The notes: generated from the letters alone by a model not told the origin. A stretch of 6,456 nt of DNA from an uncultured Methylobacter sp. (GCA_903831545.1 CAIKYI010000717.1:1-6456), one strand, 5' to 3'. Positions 1 through 6,233 are shown, counted from the first letter of the stretch. Translations and numbers: made by a program.

Positions 1-1
1 C

Positions 2-181
2 GTTGCCCGGGAAGACCGTAGAGATCTGGCAGAAATGTTCGCGTTCCTCGATGTGCGTAAGAATTTCGGCCGCGTTGTTTTGTGCGGTTTTGGCCCGGGT
101 GATCCGGGGTTGCTGACGCGTAAAGGTTATGATGCGCTTAAGGGCGCAGATGCTTGCTTACCTTCGTCAGTTTTTTGCTGA
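2..181 (+). pseudogene. Truncated SUMT/CobA-like tetrapyrrole methyltransferase fragment (5' end outside window)
   Basis: Frame 2 is open from the window edge to a TGA at 179-181 (59 codons). Residues about 23-50 contain a glycine-rich G-F-G-P-G-D-P-G-L-L-T-R-K-G stretch, then YDALKGADA. This matches the N-terminal SAM-binding signature of uroporphyrinogen-III C-methyltransferase and related siroheme/cobalamin methyltransferases, usually written GAGPGDPxLLTLKA...ADxV. A complete domain continues for about 200 more residues; here homology stops after GADA and the last seven residues (LPSSVFC) are simply epmA read out of frame. About 22 residues precede the signature, so this may be the methyltransferase half of a fused protein such as a CysG-like siroheme synthase; that is inference. 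Positions 1-120 contain 70 G+C of 120 by my count, richer than the genes that follow. The fragment cannot be functional as it stands. It is either a real truncation or an assembly join. Confidence 0.6.
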
Positions 182-1070
182 AAAATCGGTCCTTGAAGTC
201 GAGACGCCGTTGCTTGGACATAGCTGCGGAACTGATCCCCAGTTGGCGTTTTTTACCACAGAGTATTGTTTGTCGCCCTGGCGGCAAACACTCTTTTTAC
301 AGACCTCACCTGAATTTGCCATGAAGCGGCTACTTGCCGCAGGTAGCGGTTCCATCTATCAGATAGGTAAAGCTTTTAGGAATGGTGAATCCGGGCGCTT
401 TCATAATCCTGAGTTCACCATACTCGAATGGTATCGGGTGGGTTTCAATTTATCGCAACTGATGGATGAGATCACTGAGCTGATCGAAAGGCTGTTTGCC
501 GGTCAGGGCTTGCTGGAAACTCAACGAGTCAGTTATCAGGACGCTTTTTTTTCGTATACGGGGTTAAATTCACTGGTATTTTCCTATGAGAATTACTGCG
601 AATTTGCCAGGAGCGCTCAGTTATCTGAGGCTGTGACTATTTGTGGGCACGATCATGCCCTATGGCTGGATTTTTTGTTTAGTCATAAGGTGCAGCCGAA
701 TCTGGGCGAAAATTCTTTGTGTCTGGTTTATGGTTATCCTGCTTGCCAGTCGTCATTAGCCAGGATAAATGAGCAGAACAATCAGATTGCCGAGCGGGTT
801 GAATTGTTTATCAACGGTGTTGAGTTGGGTAATGGCTACCATGAACTGACCGACGCCAAAGAACAAAACCAACGCTTTGATGCCGAGTTGGCTATCAGGC
901 AACAACATAATCTGCCGGTTACTATCAAAGACCAGCATCTTGTTGATGCTTTGGAGGCAGGATTGCCAGAATGCTCAGGAGTGGCTATTGGTCTTGACCG
1001 TTTATTGATGCTGGTGTCGGGTAAAACATCGATTGAAGATGTGCTAAGTTTTCCAATTGGCAGGGCTTAA
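129..1070 (+). CDS. epmA: EF-P--(R)-beta-lysine ligase EpmA (PoxA/GenX), apparently N-terminally shortened
   Basis: EpmA is a class II lysyl-tRNA-synthetase paralogue without the anticodon-binding domain. In the cytoplasm it activates (R)-beta-lysine with ATP and attaches it to a conserved lysine of elongation factor P, which helps ribosomes through polyproline stretches. Visible are class II motif 1 (VLEVETP, residues 21-27), motif 2 (FRNGESGRFHNPEF, 83-96, then LEWYR) and motif 3 (SGVAIGLDRLLML, 283-295). Ala286 aligns with E. coli Ala298, the residue that separates EpmA from true LysRS (Gly there). The protein is 313 residues against 325 in E. coli. Homology starts at once with LRAQMLAYLRQFF, so about 14 N-terminal residues, including the usual W-x-P-SAS segment, are missing. 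An in-frame TGA at 114-116 rules out an upstream start. ATG at 129 or 132 is possible, and 132 is better spaced from AAAGG at 122-126. The truncation coincides with the end of the methyltransferase fragment, so the native start may lie elsewhere. Confidence 0.93.
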   Translation: MMRLRAQMLAYLRQFFAEKSVLEVETPLLGHSCGTDPQLAFFTTEYCLSPWRQTLFLQTSPEFAMKRLLAAGSGSIYQIGKAFRNGESGRFHNPEFTILEWYRVGFNLSQLMDEITELIERLFAGQGLLETQRVSYQDAFFSYTGLNSLVFSYENYCEFARSAQLSEAVTICGHDHALWLDFLFSHKVQPNLGENSLCLVYGYPACQSSLARINEQNNQIAERVELFINGVELGNGYHELTDAKEQNQRFDAELAIRQQHNLPVTIKDQHLVDALEAGLPECSGVAIGLDRLLMLVSGKTSIEDVLSFPIGRA

Positions 1071-1090
1071 GCCAGAATAAATATTTACTG

Positions 1091-1099
1091 TGATATAAT
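1091..1099 (+). promoter_or_regulatory. Candidate extended -10 sigma70-type promoter ahead of bamA
   Basis: The nine bases TGATATAAT match the extended -10 consensus TGnTATAAT perfectly, 21 bases after the epmA stop and 51 bases before the bamA ATG. There is no good -35 hexamer at 16-18 bp, which extended -10 promoters can tolerate. Transcription would start near 1106 and give a leader of about 44 bases. I see no convincing sigma-E-type (GGAACTT / TCnnA) pair, although sigma-E controls bamA in E. coli. This is a motif match only. Confidence 0.45.
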
Positions 1100-1149
1100 C
1101 CGCCAGCTTTTGAAAATTGGACCTTGTTGATTTATTTTTAGACCTCCCC

Positions 1150-3531
1150 ATGAAATTAAATAATTTTTCTCGCTCGTTATTACTGTTTCTGCTTGTTTCC
1201 CAAGTAGCAAACGGAAGTGAAGAGTTCGTCGTAGAGGACATTCAAGTCAAAGGGTTACAACGTATCTCCGTAGGTACCGTTTATAACAATCTGCCTGTAA
1301 ATGTAGGCGAAAGGTTTTCGCTGGATAATGTAGCTCCCGCCATTAAGGCTTTATTTAAAACCGGTTTTTTTAAAGATATTTCTCTGGAAAGAGACGGCTC
1401 AACACTGGTTGTTAAAGTCGTAGAGCGACCTTCCATCGCGAAAATTATTTTTGAAGGTAATAAAGACTTAAGTAAAGACGATTTGACCAAAGCTTTAAAG
1501 AAAATTGGTCTGGCTGAAGGCAAGGTCTTTGACCAGCAGGTTTTGGATAAAGTTGAGCAGGAATTAAGCCGTCAGTATTTTAGCCATGGTAAATACGGTT
1601 TAAAGATTAAAACAGAAGTGTCTTCTTTGACCCGCAACCGGGTTGGCATTCAGATTAAAATTTCTGAGGGCCGGGTAGCCAAAATCAAGCAGATCAATAT
1701 TGTTGGCAATAACGTTTATGATGAGAAAACGTTATTAAAAAATCTTGAATTGAACACTTCCAATCTGTTGTCTTTTTATACCAAAGACGACCAGTATTCC
1801 AAACAAAAGTTACAGGCCGATTTGGAAACCTTGCGCTCCTATTATCTGGATCGAGGTTATATCAACTTTAATATCGAGTCGACCCAGGTGGCGATTACGC
1901 CGGATAAAAAAGATATTTATGTCACCATTAACGTTAAAGAGGGTGATGTCTATAAGCTGGATAAAGTTAAATTGGCTGGTAATCTGGTGGTTGCCCCGAC
2001 AGAGCTTATTAAGCTGGTTAAGGTTGGGCCGGGCGAGACTTTTTCGAGAAAGAACGCTACCGAAACGTCTAAAGCGGTATCTGATCGTTTGGGTGATGAC
2101 GGTTACGCCTTTGCTAACGTGAATATGGTTCCGGAAATCAACGAAGCCAACAAAACGGTCGATATGACGTTTTTTGTCGATCCTGGCAAACGCGTTTATG
2201 TACGACGTATCAATATGAAAGGTAACAGCAAAACCCGTGATGAGGTTTTGCGTCGGGAAATGCGGCAAATGGAGGCCAGTTGGGCTTCAAGTGCAAAAAT
2301 TGCCCGCTCTAAAACGAGGCTTGAACGCCTGGGTTATTTTGAAGAAGTCAATGTAGAAACGCCGCCGGTTGCGGGCACTGCTGATCAAATTGATGTTAAT
2401 TATACGGTGGTAGAAAAACCTTCCGGTAATTTGTCGGCTGGTGTCGGGTTTTCACAAACCCAGGGTATTGTATTGAATGCCAATATTGCCCAGGATAACG
2501 TGTTCGGTTCAGGCAAGCGGGTAAACATTGCCTTTAACAACAGTAACTATATGACCAGTTATCAGTTTGGATTTAATAATCCCTATTTTACTGTTGATGG
2601 CGTTAGTCAGGGTTATAACCTGGGTTATACCAAACGAAATGCCGGTACAATCAATATTGCCAATTACTCGACCAATGTCATGAATGCCGGGATTAATTTT
2701 GGTATTCCGTTGAATGAGTTTGATCATTTGCGTTTTGACGTTGATGTAAAACACACTGAGTTAAGTACAACTAATTATTCATCAAATGAAATTTGCGATT
2801 TTATTTATGGTAATGCCGGTACAAATCTTTGTACAAATAATACCGGGAGTATAGGTGTTCCGAATACTCGAAAACATGTCAAAGCTACCGGCGATACCTT
2901 CTTGACACTGGCGCCGGCAGTCGGTTGGACACACGATACCTTAAATCGTGCCATCTTTCCGAACAAGGGCGGGCAACAGCGTTTTTCTGCGTTGGCAACC
3001 GTGCCAGGCAGTGATCTGGAATATTACAAGGTAGGCTATAAACAGCAAATGTATTTTCCGCTGGCCAAAGATTTCACCTTCAAACTGAATGGTGAAGTCG
3101 GTTATGGTGGCGGCTATGGCTCCACAGGTACTTTGCCGTTCTTTGAAAACTACTTTGGTGGTGGTACCGGTTCTATTCGTGGCTATAAAAATAATACAGT
3201 AGGCCCCAGAGATTCCAACGGTTATCCCTTTGGTGGTTCCAGTAAAATCATTGGCAATGCCGAATTGTTTTTTCCTGTACCTTTTATGCCGGAAACAAAA
3301 TCAGTCAGACTGGGTACCTTTTTTGATGCAGGTTCCATTAATAATGGCTTTAAAGTAGATAATCTCAAATATTCCGCAGGTGTTTCCGGTGAGTGGATGT
3401 CGCCTTTTGGCGCTTTGTCGGTCAGTGCCGCTTTACCGTTAAATGCAGTTACTTCATCAGCATTAGCAAATGGTGCTCTGACAGGGGATCAAAAGCAGAT
3501 GTTTCAATTCAACTTTGGCCAGAATTTTTAG
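1150..3531 (+). CDS. bamA: Outer-membrane protein assembly factor BamA
   Basis: BamA is the central Omp85-family subunit of the BAM complex, which folds and inserts beta-barrel proteins into the outer membrane. The 793-residue product (810 in E. coli) opens with a signal peptide: basic MKLNNFSRS, hydrophobic LLLFLLVSQVA, probable cleavage after ANG near residue 22. Five POTRA repeats follow at roughly 25-91, 92-172, 175-264, 267-345 and 348-423, each with the G-N/G-L core and a following helix. The 16-strand barrel runs from about 430 to 793. The loop-6 motif is IRGY at 676-679, with Arg677 equivalent to the essential E. coli Arg661. The C-terminal strand ends FQFNFGQNF, a beta-signal with terminal Phe. 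ATG 1150 is chosen because the signal peptide starts there; the in-frame TTG at 1117 would add 11 acidic and hydrophobic residues in front of it. No Shine-Dalgarno is visible. skp follows after 100 bases. Confidence 0.98.
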   Translation: MKLNNFSRSLLLFLLVSQVANGSEEFVVEDIQVKGLQRISVGTVYNNLPVNVGERFSLDNVAPAIKALFKTGFFKDISLERDGSTLVVKVVERPSIAKIIFEGNKDLSKDDLTKALKKIGLAEGKVFDQQVLDKVEQELSRQYFSHGKYGLKIKTEVSSLTRNRVGIQIKISEGRVAKIKQINIVGNNVYDEKTLLKNLELNTSNLLSFYTKDDQYSKQKLQADLETLRSYYLDRGYINFNIESTQVAITPDKKDIYVTINVKEGDVYKLDKVKLAGNLVVAPTELIKLVKVGPGETFSRKNATETSKAVSDRLGDDGYAFANVNMVPEINEANKTVDMTFFVDPGKRVYVRRINMKGNSKTRDEVLRREMRQMEASWASSAKIARSKTRLERLGYFEEVNVETPPVAGTADQIDVNYTVVEKPSGNLSAGVGFSQTQGIVLNANIAQDNVFGSGKRVNIAFNNSNYMTSYQFGFNNPYFTVDGVSQGYNLGYTKRNAGTINIANYSTNVMNAGINFGIPLNEFDHLRFDVDVKHTELSTTNYSSNEICDFIYGNAGTNLCTNNTGSIGVPNTRKHVKATGDTFLTLAPAVGWTHDTLNRAIFPNKGGQQRFSALATVPGSDLEYYKVGYKQQMYFPLAKDFTFKLNGEVGYGGGYGSTGTLPFFENYFGGGTGSIRGYKNNTVGPRDSNGYPFGGSSKIIGNAELFFPVPFMPETKSVRLGTFFDAGSINNGFKVDNLKYSAGVSGEWMSPFGALSVSAALPLNAVTSSALANGALTGDQKQMFQFNFGQNF

Positions 3532-3564
3532 GGTAAGTTGTTTTTGTTTAACATGTGTATCCTC

Positions 3565-3570
3565 TATAAT
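3565..3570 (+). promoter_or_regulatory. Candidate -10 element between bamA and skp
   Basis: A perfect TATAAT lies in the 100-base bamA-skp gap, 61 bases before the skp ATG. The matching -35 region (about 3541-3550) is T-rich with TTGTTT-like hexamers but no good match at 17 bp. If it is used, skp would have its own promoter with a leader of about 55 bases, in addition to read-through from bamA. No terminator separates the two genes. The surrounding gap is very AT-rich, so a chance match is possible. Confidence 0.35.
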
Positions 3571-3631
3571 TTAACAAGCTAACTGTATTTTTAAGTATTT
3601 TATTTTAATTTCACCCGAGATCTGTTTAACA

Positions 3632-4132
3632 ATGAAAACCAAAATCGCTTTATTCTTAGGCTTGTTGTTTGTGGCAAATGTCAGTTACGCTGATTTGAAA
3701 ATTGGCTTTGTCAATATACCCGCCGTACTTGAGAAGGCTCCTCAGGCCGAAAAAGCAAAAAAACGTTTGGAACTAGAATTTTCACCGCGAGATAAGCAAT
3801 TAGTTGCCCAGCAAAAAGAAATTCAGAATATGGATGAAAAAATGACTAAAGACGCTGCGGTGATGGGTGAATCGGCGCGTGTTAATTTGGAAAAAGATAT
3901 TTTAAATAAAAAAAGGGATGCCAAAAGAGCGCAGCAAGAATTTAGTGAAGACTTTAATGCCCGTCGTAATGAAGAGCTGGGCAAATTACAACGTCGTATT
4001 GTTGAAGCAATTCGCGAAATAGCTAAAGATCAAAACTTTGATTTATTACTCACTGATGGCGTTATTTATTCCAGTGAAAAGATTGATGTGACCAATCAAG
4101 TCCAACAAAAGTTGTCAACCATGCCGGAATAA
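3632..4132 (+). CDS. skp: Periplasmic OmpH/Skp-family chaperone
   Basis: Skp is a trimeric periplasmic chaperone that holds unfolded outer-membrane proteins after Sec export and hands them to BAM, whose central subunit is encoded just upstream. The product is 166 residues (161 in E. coli). A clear signal peptide, MKTKIALFLGLLFVANVSYA, has a cleavage site after SYA at residue 20. The mature protein begins DLKIGFVNIPAVLEKAPQ, the first strand of the body domain. A long charged, Lys/Glu/Gln-rich heptad region at about 40-125 forms the tentacle helices. The body closes with FDLLLTDGVIYSSEKIDVT, the usual OmpH C-terminal block, followed by a short helix. The ATG at 3632 is fixed by the signal peptide; its ribosome-binding site is weak (GAG about 12 bases upstream). 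fabZ follows after 181 bases, where lpxD is found in many relatives. Confidence 0.95.
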   Translation: MKTKIALFLGLLFVANVSYADLKIGFVNIPAVLEKAPQAEKAKKRLELEFSPRDKQLVAQQKEIQNMDEKMTKDAAVMGESARVNLEKDILNKKRDAKRAQQEFSEDFNARRNEELGKLQRRIVEAIREIAKDQNFDLLLTDGVIYSSEKIDVTNQVQQKLSTMPE

Positions 4133-4155
4133 TTTCAGACGGTTTTTTATTTTTT
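4124..4155 (+). terminator. Possible weak terminator after skp
   Basis: The last skp codons and stop can fold as CCG-GAA / loop TAAT / TTC-(AGA bulge)-CGG, immediately followed by a U-rich tract TTTTTTATTTTTT at 4143-4155. The stem is only two 3-bp helices around a bulge, so it is poor by intrinsic-terminator standards. The well-placed U-tract is the main reason to list it. At most it would attenuate transcription into fabZ. Confidence 0.2.
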
Positions 4156-4176
4156 CACTAAAGATGTGGTGAAAAA
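4151..4176. other. Inverted repeat with 8-bp perfect stem between skp and fabZ
   Basis: TTTTTCAC at 4151-4158 is the exact reverse complement of GTGAAAAA at 4169-4176, with a 10-base spacer. No T-run follows it on either strand, so it is not a standard intrinsic terminator. It could stabilise the 3' end of the skp message or be a protein-binding site. No specific factor is suggested by the sequence. Confidence 0.35.
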
Positions 4177-4205
4177 TAACTTCAAGATATGCTAATGCCT
4201 GTAGA

Positions 4206-4221
4206 GTTGAATTTATTCGAC
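4206..4221. repeat. Short hairpin, possible decayed REP-like palindrome
   Basis: GTTGAA (4206-4211) and TTCGAC (4216-4221) form a 6-bp stem with one G-U wobble around a TTTA loop. Together with the preceding CCTGTAGA it resembles short dispersed palindromes of the form GTAGG-GTCGAA-n-TTCGACC that I recall from some gammaproteobacterial genomes. That resemblance comes from memory, not a search. The repeat occurs once in this window. Confidence 0.25.
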
Positions 4222-4313
4222 CTGAGTGAGTAAAATCCCTCCTGCAATTGGGTTTGGAGAGGTTATTTAGAGCTATAGTCTAAGTCATCAATTTTTTAAG
4301 AAGCACATTATAT

Positions 4314-4757
4314 ATGTCCATTACCCTAGATATTTTACAGATACAAGAATTTTTGCCTCATCGTTATCCTTTTTTATTGGTTGACAAGGTTGTTGAATGC
4401 GAGCCTGGGGTCAGATTGTTGGGTGTAAAAAACGTAACTTATAACGAACCGTTTTTTCAGGGACATTTTCCGCAAAAACCGATAATGCCGGGCGTGTTGA
4501 TTTTAGAGGCGCTGGCTCAAGCTACCGGTTTACTGGCCTCAGAAACAGCCGGGGATGAATTGGCGGGGATGATTTATTATTTGGTCGGGATTGATAAGGC
4601 CAAATTTAAAAGACCGGTTGTGCCCGGTGATCAATTGATGCTTGAAGCAAAATTCGTTAAAAGCAAACGTAATATCTGGGCTTTTGAATGCCGTGCCGAA
4701 GTGGATGGCGAGTTTGTCGCAAGCGCCGAAATCAGATGTGCAGCCGTGGTAAATTAG
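4314..4757 (+). CDS. fabZ: 3-hydroxyacyl-[acyl-carrier-protein] dehydratase FabZ
   Basis: FabZ is a cytoplasmic hot-dog-fold enzyme that removes water from (3R)-hydroxyacyl-ACP to give trans-2-enoyl-ACP in type II fatty-acid synthesis. It competes with LpxA, encoded next door, for 3-hydroxyacyl-ACP, so the pair sets the balance of phospholipid and lipid A. The 147-residue protein (151 in E. coli) has the [11 protein letters not shown] block at 14-24 and the active-site stretch [19 protein letters not shown]. Catalytic His51 and Glu65 are both present. [21 protein letters not shown] at about 90-110 is the usual second conserved block. The ATG start follows TAAGAAG with a 10-base gap and gives a family-typical N-terminus. 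The stop codon TAG at 4755-4757 lies two bases before the likely lpxA start, which suggests translational coupling. Confidence 0.97.
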   Translation: MSITLDILQIQEFLPHRYPFLLVDKVVECEPGVRLLGVKNVTYNEPFFQGHFPQKPIMPGVLILEALAQATGLLASETAGDELAGMIYYLVGIDKAKFKRPVVPGDQLMLEAKFVKSKRNIWAFECRAEVDGEFVASAEIRCAAVVN

Positions 4758-4759
4758 TT

Positions 4760-5530
4760 TTGATTGATCCAACAGCGATAGTCGATAGTAAGGCAGAACT
4801 GGCTGAAGATGTAGCGGTTGGCCCTTTTTCTGTTATAGGCGCCAATGTAAAAATTGGCGCAGGCACTGTGATTGGCTCTCATGTGGTTATTAAAGGGCCA
4901 ACTTCCATAGGAAAAGATAATCGTATTTATCAATTTACCTCCATTGGCGAAGATCCCCAGGATAAAAAATATGCTGCTGAAATAACCCGCCTGGAGATTG
5001 GTGATAGAAATACCATACGCGAATATACGTCCATGCACAGAGGTACCAAGCAGGATCGTAGCCTGACCAAAATTGGTAACGATAATCTGTTTATGGCTTA
5101 TACGCATGTGGCACATGATTGTATTATTGGTAATCACGTGATTATGGCAAATGGAGCTTCCTTAGCCGGACATGTTCATTTACATAGTCATGCTATCCTG
5201 GGGGGCTTTACATTGGTCCATCAATTTACCCAAATTGGTCAGTACAGTTTTGCTGCTATGGGCAGTGCTATTACTCAAGACATTCCGCCTTTTGTGATGG
5301 TCGGTGGCAAGCCGACTCGGCCACATGGCATCAATTCAGTGGGTATGGAGCGCAATGGTATCTCACCTGAAGACATCAGATTAATCAGGAAAGCCTACAA
5401 AATCATCTACAAAACCAATTTACGCCTTGAAGATGCGATTGATCAAATGGAAGATCTGGCTGGTGAAAGTAAAGAATTGTCAGATATGGTCAGTTTTTTG
5501 CGTAATGTAAACCGGGGCATTTTGCGGTAA
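4760..5530 (+). CDS. lpxA: Acyl-ACP--UDP-N-acetylglucosamine O-acyltransferase LpxA
   Basis: LpxA carries out the first step of lipid A synthesis: it moves a 3-hydroxyacyl chain from ACP to the 3-OH of UDP-GlcNAc in the cytoplasm. The first two-thirds is a left-handed beta-helix of hexapeptide repeats (for example VGPFSV, IGAGTV, IGSHVV, IGNDNL, IGNHVI), and the rest is the helical C-terminal domain ending NRGILR. Catalytic His119 (E. coli His125) sits in YTHVAHDC. Asp68, Lys70, His138, His154 and Gln155 match E. coli Asp74, Lys76, His144, His160 and Gln161. The acyl-ruler position, Gly173 in E. coli, is Met167. Asn199 replaces E. coli Arg205. The start is taken as TTG 4760, giving MIDPTAIVD and 256 residues (E. 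coli 262), two bases after the fabZ stop. ATG 4736 is the alternative; it overlaps fabZ and adds eight unconserved residues. Neither has a good ribosome-binding site. lpxB, often next, is absent. Confidence 0.95.
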   Translation: MIDPTAIVDSKAELAEDVAVGPFSVIGANVKIGAGTVIGSHVVIKGPTSIGKDNRIYQFTSIGEDPQDKKYAAEITRLEIGDRNTIREYTSMHRGTKQDRSLTKIGNDNLFMAYTHVAHDCIIGNHVIMANGASLAGHVHLHSHAILGGFTLVHQFTQIGQYSFAAMGSAITQDIPPFVMVGGKPTRPHGINSVGMERNGISPEDIRLIRKAYKIIYKTNLRLEDAIDQMEDLAGESKELSDMVSFLRNVNRGILR

Positions 5531-5642
5531 GTGTTTGTGTTTTTATCTATAAGCGTTGGTTATCGGGTCTGCTCTTCCTCAAGAATTCGCCTTTTGTTTA
5601 GTCGATATAGTTCTGAACTTTGCTTGTAAGTCCAAATTCTTT

Positions 5643-6233
5643 ATGAATAATGAATATACACGAGCTCCTGGAATTGCCGGGGTTGACGAAGCCGGTCGAG
5701 GACCATTGGCAGGGCCTGTCTTCGCGGCAGCTGTAATTCTGGATCCTTCACGACCCATAGCCGGCCTGGCAGATTCAAAAGTTTTAAGTGAAAGTAAACG
5801 GGACAGTCTCTATATCCTGATTAAAGAAAGATGTTTAAGTTGGGCAATCGCACAAGCCAGTGTTGAAGAGATTGATCAGCTCAATATTTTGCAGGCAACC
5901 ATGCTTGCCATGCAAAGAGCTGTAAACAGCTTGTCCATTCAGCCGGATGAAGTGTTAGTGGATGGTAACCGTCTTCCCGTGTTGACAATGCCCGCTCAGG
6001 CTATTGTAAAGGGGGATAGTAAAGTACAGGCAATCAGTGCCGCTTCAATATTGGCGAAAGTTGAGCGGGATAAATTAATGGTTGAGTATAACAATAGTTA
6101 TCCCGATTTTTCATTTGAGCAACATAAAGGCTACGGTACTAAGCAGCATCTGGCGGAAATTGAACGATTCGGGGTTTTAGAAATACACAGGAAAACGTTT
6201 AATCCAGTAAAAGCCATGTTGATGAAGCTTTAG
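5643..6233 (+). CDS. rnhB: Ribonuclease HII
   Basis: RNase HII cuts RNA in RNA-DNA hybrids and starts ribonucleotide excision repair by nicking 5' of single ribonucleotides misincorporated in DNA. The 196-residue product (198 in E. coli) has the full DEDD metal site: Asp15 and Glu16 in [12 protein letters not shown], Asp107 in LVDGNR and Asp125 in VKGDSKV. The GRG motif at 18-20 and Tyr164 in HKGYGT, both used to recognise the RNA-DNA junction, are intact. [13 protein letters not shown] is the usual family helix. ATG 5643 is chosen because it puts the DE motif at the normal distance from the N-terminus. The reading frame stays open back to a TTG at 5556, but that would add 29 residues with no family counterpart. 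No strong ribosome-binding site is seen. The 112-base gap after lpxA holds no gene. rnhB commonly closes the bamA-lpx block. Confidence 0.96.
   Translation: MNNEYTRAPGIAGVDEAGRGPLAGPVFAAAVILDPSRPIAGLADSKVLSESKRDSLYILIKERCLSWAIAQASVEEIDQLNILQATMLAMQRAVNSLSIQPDEVLVDGNRLPVLTMPAQAIVKGDSKVQAISAASILAKVERDKLMVEYNNSYPDFSFEQHKGYGTKQHLAEIERFGVLEIHRKTFNPVKAMLMKL

Noticed and set aside
1117..1149. TTG start at 1117 giving an 11-residue longer BamA
   Set aside because: It would place acidic residues in front of a normal signal peptide that begins cleanly at ATG 1150.
1810..2268. 152-codon minus-strand ORF inside bamA
   Set aside because: It is a shadow of the POTRA-coding region, with no recognisable domain and a strong bamA frame opposite.
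3546..3631. Direct repeat GTTTAACA at 3546-3553 and 3624-3631
   Set aside because: Eight AT-rich bases repeated in an AT-rich gap can occur by chance, and no further copy or palindrome supports a binding site.
4189..4233. 14-codon ORF MLMPVELNLFDLSE between skp and fabZ
   Set aside because: It has no convincing ribosome-binding site and no run of regulatory codons, and its length is what chance would give.
4248..4279. Promoter for fabZ from TTGGGT or TTGGAG with TATAGT at 4274-4279
   Set aside because: The spacings are 20 and 14 bases, outside the normal 16-18, and the hexamers are imperfect.
4688..4759. Long LpxA start inside fabZ
   Set aside because: The added residues are basic, unconserved and are fabZ read in another frame; hexapeptide-fold homology begins at IDPTAIVD.
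4754..5137. 127-codon minus-strand ORF inside lpxA
   Set aside because: It is antisense to the hexapeptide repeats; its composition is the mirror of lpxA and no family is recognised.
5556..5642. TTG start at 5556 giving a 29-residue longer RNase HII
   Set aside because: The extension has no counterpart in the family, whose N-terminus fits ATG 5643.
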